From NCBI RefSeq assembly GCF_016722765.1, contig NZ_JAEQND010000007.1, positions 124,001 to 188,000 on the forward strand: a DNA stretch of 64,000 nt, in the 5' to 3' direction. This document shows positions 17,100-28,400 of this stretch, one piece after another. Position 1 is the first letter of the stretch. Every line of letters starts with the position of its first letter. Below the pieces are notes generated by a model that saw nothing but the letters and a program-made list of their open reading frames with translations, made no database searches and was not told the DNA's origin. Origin of the DNA: Ramlibacter alkalitolerans. Lineage in GTDB: Bacteria > Pseudomonadota > Gammaproteobacteria > Burkholderiales > Burkholderiaceae_C. Made by a program: the position numbers and the translations under genes.

Positions 17100-17121
17100 T
17101 TGACGTTTACGTCAACGTAAA
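17100..17121. promoter_or_regulatory. overlapping palindromic operator upstream of icmF (LiuR-like)
   Basis: Two overlapping perfect inverted repeats are seen: TTGACGT-TT-ACGTCAA (17100-17115) and TTTACGT-CA-ACGTAAA (17106-17121). They end 33 bases before the icmF ATG. From memory, TTTACGTNNACGTAAA-type sites are used by MerR-family LiuR regulators of branched-chain amino acid and fatty acid breakdown in proteobacteria, which would fit icmF. No such regulator is in the window. Confidence 0.6.
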
Positions 17122-17154
17122 CTAGGCTTCAGCTTCCCGCCGGAGAATCCCCGC

Positions 17155-20100
17155 ATGACCGACCTGTCCGCCGAATACAAGGCGCTGGCGAACTATCGCC
17201 CGACCAACAAAGTCCGCTTCGTCACCGCCGCGAGCCTGTTCGACGGCCACGATGCCGCGATCAACATCATGCGCAGGATCCTGCAGGGCATGGGCGCGGA
17301 GGTGATCCACCTCGGGCACAACCGCAGCGTCGACGAAGTCGTCACCGCCGCCCTGCAGGAGGACGTGCAGGGCATCGCCGTGAGCTCGTACCAGGGCGGC
17401 CACGTCGAATACTTCAAATACATGGTCGACCTGCTGCGCGAGCGCGGCGGGGCGCACATCCAGGTCTTCGGCGGCGGCGGCGGCGTGATCGTGCCGGCCG
17501 AAATCCGCGAGCTGCAGGACTACGGCGTCGCGCGCATCTACAGCCCGGAGGACGGCCAGCGCATGGGCCTGGCCGGCATGATCGGCGAGATGGTGATGCG
17601 CTGCGACCAGGATCTGTCGGCGCTGGCGCCCAAGGCACTGCCCGCCATCGAAGGGCACACCGAAGCCAGCTGGCGCGCGCTCGCGCAACTGATCACCGGA
17701 CTGGAAAACGGCAGCGCCGACGCCGAACTGGTCCAGGCCCTGCGGCTGCAGGCCGACCAGCGCAAGGCTCCCGTCCTCGGCATCACCGGCACGGGCGGCG
17801 CCGGCAAGTCCTCGCTCACCGACGAACTGATCCGACGCCTGCGCCTGGACCAGGACGACGCACTGCGCGTGGCGGTCATCTCGATCGATCCGTCGCGCCG
17901 CAAGACCGGTGGCGCCCTGCTGGGCGACCGCATCCGCATGAACGCCATCGGCCCCTGGCGCCAGGGCCCGCGCGTCTACATGCGCTCGCTGGCGACGCGC
18001 GAATTCGGCAGCGAGATCTCCGCCGCGCTGGGGGACGTGGTCGCCGCCTGCAAGGCCGCCGGCTTCGACCTGGTGATCGTGGAGACCTCCGGCATCGGCC
18101 AGGGCGACGCCGCCATCGTGCCGCACGTGGACATCCCGATGTACGTAATGACGCCGGAGTTCGGCGCGGCCAGCCAGCTCGAGAAGATCGACATGCTGGA
18201 CTTCGCCGAGTTCGTGGCCATCAACAAGTTCGACCGCAAGGGCGCGGCCGACGCGCTGCGCGACGTGGCCAAGCAGGTCCAGCGCAACAAGCAGGCCTTC
18301 ACGGTGCGCCCCGAGGAGATGCCGGTGTTCGGCACCATGGCAGCGCGCTTCAACGACGACGGCGTGACGGCCTTGTACCAGGCGCTCAAGCCGCGCCTGA
18401 TCGAACTCGGCCTGCCGCTGCAGGAAGGGCGGCTGCTGCCGGTGGACGTGCGCCACAGCACCAACCAGACTCCGGTGGTGCCGCCGGCACGCACGCGCTA
18501 CCTGGCGGATATCGCCGACACGGTGCGCGGCTACAAGGTCCGGGTGAAGCAGCAGGCGCAAATGGCGCGCGAGATCCAGCAACTGAGGGAAGCGGCGCGC
18601 ATGCTGAAGGTGGACAAGCCCAGTCGATCGCCCGCCGCCGAGGCCACGCTGGACCTGGCCGCGCAGCGCCTGGCGCGCATGGACAAGGACGCCCTGCATC
18701 TGCTGAAGCAGTGGCCGGACATGCAGCAGGCCTACGCCGGCGACGAATACGTGGTGAAGATCCGCGACAAGGAGATCCGCACCCGGCTCACCTACAAGTC
18801 GCTCTCCGGCACCACGGTGCGCAAGGTCGCCCTGCCCCAGTATGAGGACCACGGCGAGATCCTCAAGTGGCTGATGCTGGAGAACGTGCCGGGCAGCTAC
18901 CCCTACACCGCGGGCGTGTTCGCGTTCAAGCGCGAGGGCGAGGACCCCACGCGCATGTTCGCGGGCGAAGGCGATGCCTTCCGCACCAACAAGCGCTTCA
19001 AGCTGCTTTCGGCAGGCATGCCGGCCAAGCGCCTCTCGACCGCCTTCGACTCCGTCACGCTGTACGGCAACGACCCCGACCCGCGGCCGGACATCTACGG
19101 CAAGGTCGGCAACTCGGGCGTGTCGATCGCCACGTTGGACGACATGAAGGTGCTGTACTCGGGATTCGACCTGTGCGACCCGGCGACCTCCGTCAGCATG
19201 ACCATCAACGGCCCGGCCCCATCGATCCTGGCGATGTTCATGAACACCGCCGTCGACCAGGCGGTGGAGAAGTTCGCCGCCGACAACGGCCGCGAACCCA
19301 CCCACACCGAGACCGCCAAGATCAAGGAATGGGTGCTGGCCAACGTGCGCGGCACCGTGCAGGCCGACATCCTGAAGGAAGACCAGGGCCAGAACACCTG
19401 CATCTTCAGCACCGAGTTCTCGCTCAAGGTGATGGGCGACATCGCCGAGTACTTCGTGCACCACGACGTGCGCAACTTCTATTCGGTCTCGATCTCGGGC
19501 TACCACATCGCCGAGGCCGGCGCCAACCCGATCTCGCAGCTGGCCTTCACGCTGTCGAACGGCTTCACCTTCGTCGAGGCGTATCTCGCGCGCGGGATGC
19601 ACATCGACGACTTCGCGCCGAACCTCTCGTTCTTCTTCTCCAACGGCATGGACCCGGAGTACACCGTGATGGGCCGCGTGGCGCGGCGCATCTGGGCGGT
19701 GGCCATGAAGGAGAAGTACGGCGCCAACGAGCGCTCGCAAAAGCTCAAGTACCACATCCAGACCTCCGGCCGCTCGCTGCACGCGCAGGAGATCCAGTTC
19801 AACGACATCCGCACCACGCTGCAGGCGCTGATCGCCGTCTACGACAACTGCAACTCGCTGCACACCAACGCGTTCGACGAGGCAATCACCACGCCAACCG
19901 AAGACAGCGTGCGGCGGGCCATGGCCATCCAGTTGATCATCAACCGCGAGTGGGGCCTGGCGAAGAACGAGAACCCGAACCAGGGCGCGTTCATCATGGA
20001 CGAACTCACGGAGCTGGTGGAAGAAGCCGTTCTTTCAGAGTTCGAGCGCATCGCCGAACGCGGCGGCGTGCTGGGTGCGATGGAGACCGGCTACCAGCGC

Positions 20101-20448
20101 GGCCGGATCCAGGACGAGAGCATGCATTACGAGATGCTCAAGCACACGGGCGAACTGCCGATCGTCGGCGTCAACACCTTCCGCAACCCGCATGGGGATG
20201 CGGTGCACGACAAGCTGGAACTGGCGCGGTCGACCGAGGACGAGAAGCACAGTCAGCTGGCGCGCCTGCGGGAATTCCATGCGCGCAATGCGGGCGCCGC
20301 GCCGGCGATGTTGAAGCGCCTGCAGGAGGCGGTGATGGAGAACCGGAACGTGTTCGAGGTGTTGATGGACGCGGTGCGGGTGTGCTCGCTGGGGCAGATC
20401 ACGGGGGCGCTGTTTGAGGTGGGGGGGCAGTATCGGAGGAATATGTGA
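17155..20448 (+). CDS. icmF: fused isobutyryl-CoA mutase IcmF
   Basis: A 1097-residue adenosylcobalamin-dependent mutase fused to its own G-protein chaperone; it interconverts isobutyryl-CoA and n-butyryl-CoA. The N-terminal B12-binding domain (about residues 20-160) has DGHDAA with the axial His32. The MeaI-like GTPase (about 195-450) has P-loop GTGGAGKS at 212-219, and the CoA-mutase barrel fills the C-terminal half ([28 protein letters not shown]). Domain order and length match IcmF. It is unrelated to the type VI secretion protein of the same name. A palindromic operator lies just upstream. Confidence 0.95.
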   Translation: MTDLSAEYKALANYRPTNKVRFVTAASLFDGHDAAINIMRRILQGMGAEVIHLGHNRSVDEVVTAALQEDVQGIAVSSYQGGHVEYFKYMVDLLRERGGAHIQVFGGGGGVIVPAEIRELQDYGVARIYSPEDGQRMGLAGMIGEMVMRCDQDLSALAPKALPAIEGHTEASWRALAQLITGLENGSADAELVQALRLQADQRKAPVLGITGTGGAGKSSLTDELIRRLRLDQDDALRVAVISIDPSRRKTGGALLGDRIRMNAIGPWRQGPRVYMRSLATREFGSEISAALGDVVAACKAAGFDLVIVETSGIGQGDAAIVPHVDIPMYVMTPEFGAASQLEKIDMLDFAEFVAINKFDRKGAADALRDVAKQVQRNKQAFTVRPEEMPVFGTMAARFNDDGVTALYQALKPRLIELGLPLQEGRLLPVDVRHSTNQTPVVPPARTRYLADIADTVRGYKVRVKQQAQMAREIQQLREAARMLKVDKPSRSPAAEATLDLAAQRLARMDKDALHLLKQWPDMQQAYAGDEYVVKIRDKEIRTRLTYKSLSGTTVRKVALPQYEDHGEILKWLMLENVPGSYPYTAGVFAFKREGEDPTRMFAGEGDAFRTNKRFKLLSAGMPAKRLSTAFDSVTLYGNDPDPRPDIYGKVGNSGVSIATLDDMKVLYSGFDLCDPATSVSMTINGPAPSILAMFMNTAVDQAVEKFAADNGREPTHTETAKIKEWVLANVRGTVQADILKEDQGQNTCIFSTEFSLKVMGDIAEYFVHHDVRNFYSVSISGYHIAEAGANPISQLAFTLSNGFTFVEAYLARGMHIDDFAPNLSFFFSNGMDPEYTVMGRVARRIWAVAMKEKYGANERSQKLKYHIQTSGRSLHAQEIQFNDIRTTLQALIAVYDNCNSLHTNAFDEAITTPTEDSVRRAMAIQLIINREWGLAKNENPNQGAFIMDELTELVEEAVLSEFERIAERGGVLGAMETGYQRGRIQDESMHYEMLKHTGELPIVGVNTFRNPHGDAVHDKLELARSTEDEKHSQLARLREFHARNAGAAPAMLKRLQEAVMENRNVFEVLMDAVRVCSLGQITGALFEVGGQYRRNM

Positions 20449-20638
20449 GCGGTACCATACGCCGGGCCGCACATAGTGGGGAGATCTGATGGCGAGCACG
20501 TCCTGGGCCACCGTCGCTACGGGACAGCGGGCGTTCACCGAGCACGGGGCCATCATGGCGCCGTCCGTCCTGAACAGCCCGCGCGCCATCGAGGTGTCGA
20601 TGTACGTGGTGCGCGCCTTCGTGCGGCTGCGTGAGCTA

Positions 20639-21801
20639 GTGTTCTGTCCCGTTAATTCGCAGGCACAAAGACTGCATGGGATGAGGCATCCTTGGAGGTG
20701 CCCCATGCCCAACGCATATACCCGTACGACGACGATCAGGCTGACCGAAGGCGAGCGAGCGGAGCTAGCTTCGATGGCCAGATCGCGATCGCTGCCGGCC
20801 GCATTGGCATTGCGTGCGCGCATCGTGTTGGCCTGTGAAGGGGAGGACAAGGCCAGCACCGACGTTGCACAAGCGCTCGGGATCAATCGGGCTACGGTGA
20901 CGAAGTTGGCGTGGCCGCTATGCACGCGATCGGCTGCCCGGACTTTATGACGAGCTGCGTCCCGGCCGACCGCGCACGGTGGGCGAAGAGCGGGTTGCCG
21001 AGTTGATCAACAAGACGTTGCACACCAAGCCGGCCGATGGCGCGACGCACTGGAGCACGCGCACGCTGGCGGGCGAAACGGGTATCAGCAAGAGCACGGT
21101 CGCTCGCTACCTGCAAGCCTTTCAGCTCAAGCCGCATCGAGTGGAAAGCTTCAAGCTGTCGACTGATCCGTTGTGCATCGAGAAGCTGCGTGACGTGGTG
21201 GAGCTGTACCTGAATCCACCCGAGAACGCCTTGGTGCTGTGCGTGGACGAGAAGAGCCAGTGCCAGGCGCTGGAGCGCACACAACCGATGCTGCCAATGG
21301 GATTGGGCTACGTCGAAAGCGTCACCCATGACTACGTGCGTCATGGAACGACCACGCTGTTCGCGGCGCTGAACGTGCTGAATGGGGCGGTGCTGGCCAG
21401 CTGCAAGCCTCGCCACCGCCATCAAGAGTTTCTGTCTTTCCTGCGCGAAATCGACAAGGCCGTGCCGCAAAGAACTCGATGTGCACTGCGTGGTGGACAA
21501 CTACGCCAGCCGCAAACATCCGAAGGTGCGTGCATGGCTGGCGCAGCGACCACGCTGGCAAATGCACTTTGTCCCGACTTACTCCAGCTGGCTGAATCAG
21601 GTTGAGCGCTTCTTCGGGATCATCACCGACAAGGCGATCCGTCGTGGCTCGTTCAAGAACGTCAAGGAACTGACCAAAAAGATCGACAACTTCGTCAGCC
21701 AGTACAACGAAAACTGCAAGCCGTTCACCTGGACGGCCACCGCCGATTCAATCCTTGAAAAACTCGCCCGACTCTGCGGGCGAATTACTGGGACAGCACA
21801 C
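20639..21801. mobile_element. IS630-family insertion sequence (1163 bp)
   Basis: The terminal inverted repeats are at 20639-20665 (GTGTTCTGTCCCGTTAATTC...) and 21775-21801 (reverse: GTGTGCTGTCCCAGTAATTC...), 22 of 27 matching. A TA dinucleotide flanks each end (20637-20638 and 21802-21803), the target duplication used by IS630/Tc1-like elements. The interior encodes one DDE transposase that is frameshifted twice. The target gene is the ORF6N fragment. Confidence 0.9.
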
Positions 21802-21804
21802 TAG
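20705..21804 (+). pseudogene. IS630 transposase with two +1 frameshifts
   Basis: After a GGAGGTG site the ATG at 20705 opens a helix-turn-helix N-terminus (MPNAYTRTTTIRLTEGER). An extra T at about 20906 moves the reading into a second frame (WRGRYARDRLPGLYDEL), and an extra C at about 21468 moves it to a third (KELDVHCVVDNYA). Corrected, the protein would be 365 residues with all three DDE residues: Asp in VLCVDEKSQ, Asp in CVVDNYA and Glu in WLNQVERFFG. The stop TAG uses the flanking TA. Two single-base insertions look like decay or sequencing error, not programmed frameshifting. Confidence 0.88.
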
Positions 21805-22036
21805 GTGCCAACCACCAGGAGCTCGCCAAGCGGCTGGACGCGCTAGAAGAGAAGACCGAGGCGCTCGCGCTGCAGCACGACACATTCAGCCGCAATACCC
21901 GCGCGCAACTGAAGCAGGTGTTCGACGCCCTGCGCGAGTTGATGACGCCGCCCGAGCCGCCCAATCGCCCGATCGGCTTCGTGCCGCCAGAGGAGCGCAA
22001 GAAGGAGAACCCCGCCGGCAGGCGGTGATCCCATCA

Positions 22037-22495
22037 TCAGGGAAGTAGCTTCGTCAACATCAGTTCAACAGCTCCGGCACCAAACACGGCAGCTCTTTCA
22101 AGCACCGAGTCATACGGTTCAGGCGCTTCGCTAATGGCTTGCGTCAGGTTCTCTTCTGAGTAGCGTACGCGCCAAGCCGTCTTCGTAAGATCATCCTTGC
22201 GTACAAAGTCCGGCATAGGCCACATGCCGCGGTCCCAGTTTTTGAGCATACCGAGGATGGGCCATTTGCCATTCAACAGGAACGGATCCCCGAACCTTAC
22301 GACTCTTAGTGCCTGGCGAGGATTCAGGAAGCTGACCGACTCCAGCGCCGGCACTGCCTCGCGTCTAGGTCCGAAGAAATATCCCAAGACCCCCCCTGAG
22401 TCGTCGGCGGCGACACGAGCGACCAGGCCGATGCCAAATCCGCCAGAGCGCAGCGGAACAGCAAACACGCTGCCTTCACTGTATGGGAGCTTCAC
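22037..22495 (-). CDS. Imm26-family immunity protein
   Basis: A 152-residue cytoplasmic protein. The opening KLPYSEGSVFAVPLRSGGFG followed by GLVARV and GYFFGP is the pattern I know for the Imm26 immunity family of polymorphic toxin systems. It should bind and block the nuclease-like tip of the adjacent RHS protein. The GTG start (22495) overlaps the toxin stop by four bases (GTGA), so synthesis is coupled. Base composition is visibly lower in GC than the surroundings (53% and 57% in two 60-base samples counted here), as for a horizontally moved module. Confidence 0.82.
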   Translation of the reverse strand: MKLPYSEGSVFAVPLRSGGFGIGLVARVAADDSGGVLGYFFGPRREAVPALESVSFLNPRQALRVVRFGDPFLLNGKWPILGMLKNWDRGMWPMPDFVRKDDLTKTAWRVRYSEENLTQAISEAPEPYDSVLERAAVFGAGAVELMLTKLLP

Positions 22496-25400
22496 TTGCC
22501 CTGCCTCCTAAGGTACGCGTCCCCTGCATCAAGATAGTCAGGCATTCGCGGATTCGACGGGTTGATGGGGCGAATTTTGTTCAGTGCTGGATTGTAGGTT
22601 TCGTGCAGCTTATGTTCGAGCCCGCGCTGTTCACGATAGTCATCAGTGCGATGAACCTCTTCGAATGTGTAGTCCCACAGGGCCGGGTTGCGGAAGTGTT
22701 CCTTCTCACGCCGAGCAAGATCGTTTGTTCGACCGGATCTCACCACATTGCCTTCTTCGTCCTTGAGCACATAGGTTCCTCCTCGAGCCGGCGTAGTGGT
22801 CCCCAGGGCCTCGCCAACCTTTGTCGTAATGAGCTGCATTAAGCCAGCCGCCGCCTTCACACCGATTGGCATTCCCTCAATGGCTCTGTCGAACCATGGC
22901 TTCTCTGTCGCTTGCTGCGGCGGTGCGCCAAGCCCAAGACTCGTGCTTCCTGGCAACAACGCGGGAGGGCCTGACGGCATGTCCCTAACGAGGTCATAGC
23001 CAGGCGCTCCACCAGCTCCACGGGGACGCACTACCTCATACCCCCCCGTCGCAGCCGCTCCACCGCCGGCAACTCCTCCAACAGCTACGGGAAGCGTCGG
23101 CATGAACGCTGTCGGGCGGCCATCTTGTCCGACGTTGGCCGACGTGTTCGGATCAACCGAGTCGCTAAACACCCGGGTGTCGTCGAACATCGGCGACCGC
23201 GCACCCTGATACCGCATGCCCACCGTGCCAACACCCGTTGTCGGTCTGAAACCAAGTCCGTCATTGCCAGTGCTCCATCCATAGAGCGCATCGCGCTGCT
23301 GCTGCGCGACTGGCGGGACGTCGACGTCCGCCCAGTTGTTGTTCTTGGCGATGAAGTCGCCCAGCGGGTCCTCGGACTGTCCCCGCGCTGCCGGCGCGCC
23401 GTTCGAGCTTTCCGCAATCGACTCCCCCAACGCATTGCCAAACGCGTCAATCGCAATTTGCTGAACGACTACGCGACCTCCGTTGGCGACAGCCGCGGTA
23501 ACTCCACCGACAGTGCCACGAATCGTCCCTGCAAGAACACGCCCGGCAAGTTCGGAACCCCGGAATGCGTCAGTGAACGCAGACCCTGCGCGTTGAATGC
23601 TTGTACTCTCAAGGCCGGCAGGATCAGAGATGTGCAGTGTCTCGCCAAGCAGCCCATCCGCCGCCGCCGAGGAGGCGCCTGCGGCAACAGCGCTCGCCGC
23701 AACACCACGCCAGTCGAAGCGCTTCTGCAGCCCAGTCACAACGCCGATGCCCTGTGTCAAGGCGTTACTTAGAGCCGCACGCGCAACGACAGCACCCACC
23801 GGCCCCAGTCCGCTTAACATGCTCGTGGGCACGCCAGCTGATAGCCCCGCGCTGATGGCAGAGAGTGCAACCCCTTTCCAGTCGAACTTGTCTATCGTTC
23901 CTGTCGCAAGACCCACCACCTGGCTTGCGACGGAGCCGACTCCCGCCGCGACGGCCATAGTTCCCACGGTTCCCAGCGCCGTAGCGGCTGCGGCGCCGGA
24001 GCCCGACATGACTCCGATTCCGGCGCTCATCGACTGCACGAAGCCAACCGCACCGCTTAGTGCCCCCGCCGTCCAGACCGTCGCAACGACTGCAACGATC
24101 ACCATCAAAATCTGCCCCAGCCCCCCGCACCCTCCCCCCTTCTTCTCCGGCGTAGCCAGGCTCGGCGTCTTGTCCCCCTCGATCTTCGACGGGTCGTAGG
24201 GCTTGAAGGTCGAACTGTTGTTGCTGATGGTCGAGACGCGGTTCGGGATGTTCAGCGTCTGGCCGACCTTCAGGTCGCTGTTCGACATCAGCCCGTTCGG
24301 TTCGGCGATGCGATACCAGAGCGAGCTATCGCCATACGCCGCCTGCGCGATCGTCTGGAGGGTGTCGCCGGTGCGCACGATGTACGCGCCGGGGCCGGGT
24401 GCCGGGTAGTTCGCGCTGATCTTCGCGTAGCCGAAGTCGAAATCGACCACGTTCGCGAAGTTCGGGTTGTTGTTGTTGCCCGAGGACGGATTCGCCGCGT
24501 CCACCCCGACGCCGTAGATTCCCAGCACCTCGCCGTTCACGATCAACTGGCGCTGGACGTTGCCCGCCTGGTTGACGAACAGCGCCCGCCCGTTGGCGTC
24601 GTTCACGAAGCTTCGCGTGTTGTTCGCTTGCGTGGAGTCGGTGACACGGAACAGATACCCGTTGACGTCGTACTCCTGCGTCGTGGATCCGGGAAGCTGT
24701 TTCGAAGATACCCCATTGATCACTGCCGCCTGGTAGCCGTCGTACCGCTTCAGGGTGGTCGTGAACTCGGTGACGGCGCCGCCGTCGTAATTCTTGGTGA
24801 CGTAGCTCAGGGCGTTGCCCGCTGCGTCGTAGCCGTCGGCGCGCATCGTCTTGTCACCGTCGCTGTACGCTTCGCCCGCGTCCCAGCTGACATCCGCCTT
24901 CAGGGAGTTGTCGCTCTTCAGCACGCGCTGGTGCAGCAGGCGCCCGTTGGCGTCGTACCGATTGCGTCGCGTCTCGTTGCCGTTCTTCTGGTCCGGTGCC
25001 AGGCCGGCATTGAGGATCTCCGCATACTTCAGCGGCAGGGCACCGCCAGGACCGGACTGCACCACGCGGTCGGCGCCGTCGTAGTACCGCACGTCGATCT
25101 GCGTGTTGTCCTTGACCACGCTCTGCAGCCGATTGAGGTTGTCGTACCGGTATTCCTCGGTGGTGTAGCCGGCCGTCTGCGTGTAGGTGACCGGCGTGGT
25201 GGCGTAGATCGCCACGCCACTCTCGTCGTTGAAGCCCACGATGGTCTGCGCGCCTCCCGAGCTGACCACGACGTTGCCCCAGTACCGGTCGCTCGTGCGG
25301 TTGCCGTTCTTGTCGTACGTGATCTGGTGGCCTTGGGTGCCGAGATTGCCCAGCGCGTCGACGGCATCCACCGTCGTCTGGCGGTTCATGGCGTCGTACT

Positions 25401-28400
25401 TGAAGTAGCGATCGATGCTCGAGCTCGTCTCACCGGCGGTCCCCTGGTAGTCGACGTAGCTGGCCACGCGCGTGCGATTGCCGACGGCGTCGTACTCCAG
25501 GACGATGTGCGCCCGCGCATCGGAGATATCGCGGAGGTTGCCGAAGGCGTCGTACGCCAGGTGGTTGTCCTGGTAGGTGAGGCCCTTCTCGACCACGCGT
25601 TCGCGCAGCTTGCGGCCGCTCAGGTCGTACGCGTAGGTGGTGGTCTTGTCGAGGGCGGCATCCCGGATCGTGAGCAGCTGGCCCGCCGCGTCGTAGCCGT
25701 AGGTGATGTTCTGGCCGCGGTCGCTTGTTTGGGAGGTGAGTTGACCCGCCTTGTCGTACAGATAGGTATAGTGCCGGCCGTCCAGGTCCACGCGCGCGTT
25801 CAGCTGGCCGAAGTAGTCGTAGGTCCAGCTGCTGCTCGCGCCGTTGGCGTCGACCTCCGCCGTCTTGCGACCTTGCCGGTCGTACGCGGCGCGCACCACC
25901 TGCCCGAGCGGCTGCCGCGTCTCCACCACGTTGCCGCGCAGGTCGTACGTGTACGAGAGCACTTCCGCGTTGCCATTCGTCTGCGTGAGCTTGCGACCGA
26001 GCTGGTCGTAGCTCCAGCGCTCGGTGAGGTTGGTCAACGTGACGCCGACCAACTCGCCCCCGGAGTCGATGCGGTACACGCCTGCGGTGCCTTTGGCCAC
26101 GCTCAGCACATGGCCCATCTTGTCGTATGTGAACGCGACGAGCTTGCCCATCGCGTCGGTCGTCTGCGTCTTTTCGCCGAACGCGTTGTAGTCGTTGACC
26201 ACGACGCCGCCATCGGCGTGGACCTCCCGCTCCAGGTTGCCGGCTGCATCGAACACCTGGCCGTTGACGTTGCCCCTGGCGTCCTTCACGGCGACCTGGC
26301 GGCCCATCCGGTCGTAGAAGATCGCCGTGACGGGGCTGCTGGCGCTGATGTTGCCCGCGGTGTCCGGCCGCGTCTGCAGCACCACCTGGTTGTTGAAGTT
26401 GTACTTGTACGTGGTCTTCCAGTAGGCGGTCCGCGGATCGGTGATTTCGAGCACATTGCCCCAGCGGTCGACCTTTTGCGAGATCGTGGGCCGCAGCCAC
26501 CGGTTGTCGCCGTTGGTGACGGCGGCCTGCGAGGCCACGGCTCCCTCGGTCGTGCTCAGGGCGACGGAACCGGGCGCCGTCGTGACGCTGACGCCGTACC
26601 GCACCGGGATCGGCTGCGTCCAGAAGCCAGGCGTGTACGGCGGCGTCGTGACCGTGACCTTCGGCGGCGGCGTCGTCCCGTCGATCCAGACCTGGTACGA
26701 GTAGGTCTCGGTGTAGAACTCCGTCCGCCAGGAGCCGGGCGGGTCGTAGTAGACGGGCGCACCGCTTTCGTCGTAGCTGATGATGATGGCCGGGGGGTCA
26801 TCCCAGACCACGCGGGACGCCGTCCGAACCCCGAGCCGGGTTTCATAGTGGCCGGCGACCGGGGCGGAGATCGTCAGCAAGCCTGTTGCTTGCGCGTTCG
26901 CGGGCGAGCCGGCCTGGATGAGGACTTCGTACGTGCCTGGGGCGATGCCGCCGAGCGCCGCCATCTGGGCCCCGGCGTAGCCCGCCCCCTCCGGGGACTG
27001 GAAGGTGTTGTCGATCGCGAAATAGTTCCAGACACCGCCCGGCACGCGCCACGCTGCGACGGTGGCGCCCGCGGCCTCCCAGGCCAGCATGTACACGGTG
27101 GTGCCGCCCAAAAGGACGGGGCCGCCGGCCTCGTCGCTCCGGAAAACGACGGTCCCACCCACCACCGTGCTCCTGATCCACAGCTCTCCGATGTTGGGCA
27201 GGTTCTTGGGAGGCACCCCGACCGGAGGCACGGCCGCGACCACCGTGAAGGAGCCGGTGGCGTGGGCGCTCGGGACGCCTTGGCCAACCGGCGTCCAGAG
27301 CAGTTCGAACTGGTACGTCCCGGCCGCGAAGCCGGAAGTGTCCACGCCGGAGAGGCCGTTGTTGCGCAAAGCCACGGCGAGCGTGTTCCAGGGGCCGGTG
27401 CTGCCGTTCACGCGGTAGCGCAGCACTTGCGAGTAGGTGGCTCCCGGGTTGGCCCACGCCAGCACGCCGACGCCAGCCGCGCCGTAGGCAATCGGTGTGG
27501 TGATCGTGTTCAAGGGCGGCTGCGTGATCCCGATCGTGCCGGTGCCTGTCACCCGCGCAGGCAGGTTCGGCTGCGTCAAGGTCACGCGGTATTCGTAGTT
27601 GCCCGCTACCAGGCCGCGACCGTCGAAGCGCAAGGCATTGCCGAAGTCCACGAGGCCTGCGGTCCACCAGCCCGTATCGCCAGCGCTGCCGGCGGCGCGC
27701 ATTTGCAGGGTGACGCTCGTGCCAGGGTCCGGCGGCGCCGCAACCGTGATCTCGCTGGCTCCGTAGCCCGGTGCCTGGTCCACGACCACCTGCCAGTTTC
27801 CGTCGACGTCCTTCTTGTAGACGACCATGCGCGTGATGTTCGTCGTGGCGGAGATCTCGGCCCACGGCAGGGTCAGCCCTGAAGCGCTGGCGTCTCCGTT
27901 GAAGATCCCGGAGGTGATGGAACGCACCATGCCGCCCTCGACGCTCGTCACATTGCTCTCATCCGTGACGGTCACGAGCGGCGTCCGGTACTCCAGATAC
28001 ACCTTCACGTCCCCGCTGCCCAGAGCCGCCAGGCTGTTCCAGGTCAGGGCGACCTTGTTGACCTCGCCGGAAATCGCCATGTTGGCTTCGTCGACCTGGC
28101 TCGAGGCACTCGGGATCACCGTGGCGGAGGTGAACTGCCGCATCACCTTCACCCCACCCAGCAGTTCCTGCCGCGCAGCCTCCGTTCGCTGAGTCACGCG
28201 CCCGAGCGCGTCGTACTGGATGTCGGTGCGGCGGGTGAAAGGATTGGCGTCGGCCGCCTGCGCGCTGGCGAAGACCCTCATGTCGATGTTGTCGCGACCG
28301 CTGCCCGAGCTGCGAATCTCCGCCGTGGCGTTGCCGAGCGCGTCGTACAGGCTGATGCGGTCGACGCCGTCACCGCTGTTGGTACGCCACAACCGGCCAG

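Larger units (their letters stand above)
20489..22028 (+). pseudogene. ORF6N-domain protein, N-terminally truncated and split by an insertion sequence
   Basis: The left piece (20489-20638) encodes RAFTEHGAIMAPSVLNSPRA and VRAFVRLREL, the second half of an ORF6N domain. The right piece (21804-22028) continues in the same gene as GANHQELAKRLDALEEKTE and ends RPIGFVPPEERKKENPAGRR. Removing the element and one TA copy joins CTA to GGT in frame (REL-GAN). The first part of the domain expected before the FTEHG motif is missing, so the gene was already truncated. ORF6N proteins are DNA-binding-like and often phage- or plasmid-linked. Recognition rests on family patterns I remember. Confidence 0.8.

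Noticed and set aside
17155..20448. Type VI secretion protein IcmF
   Set aside because: The name coincides only; the B12-binding, GTPase and mutase domains identify isobutyryl-CoA mutase.
24628..27882. Long open frame on the plus strand antisense to the RHS gene
   Set aside because: Composition is the mirror of YD-repeat codons (many Val, Arg, His, Gly); no recognisable domain or ribosome-binding site.
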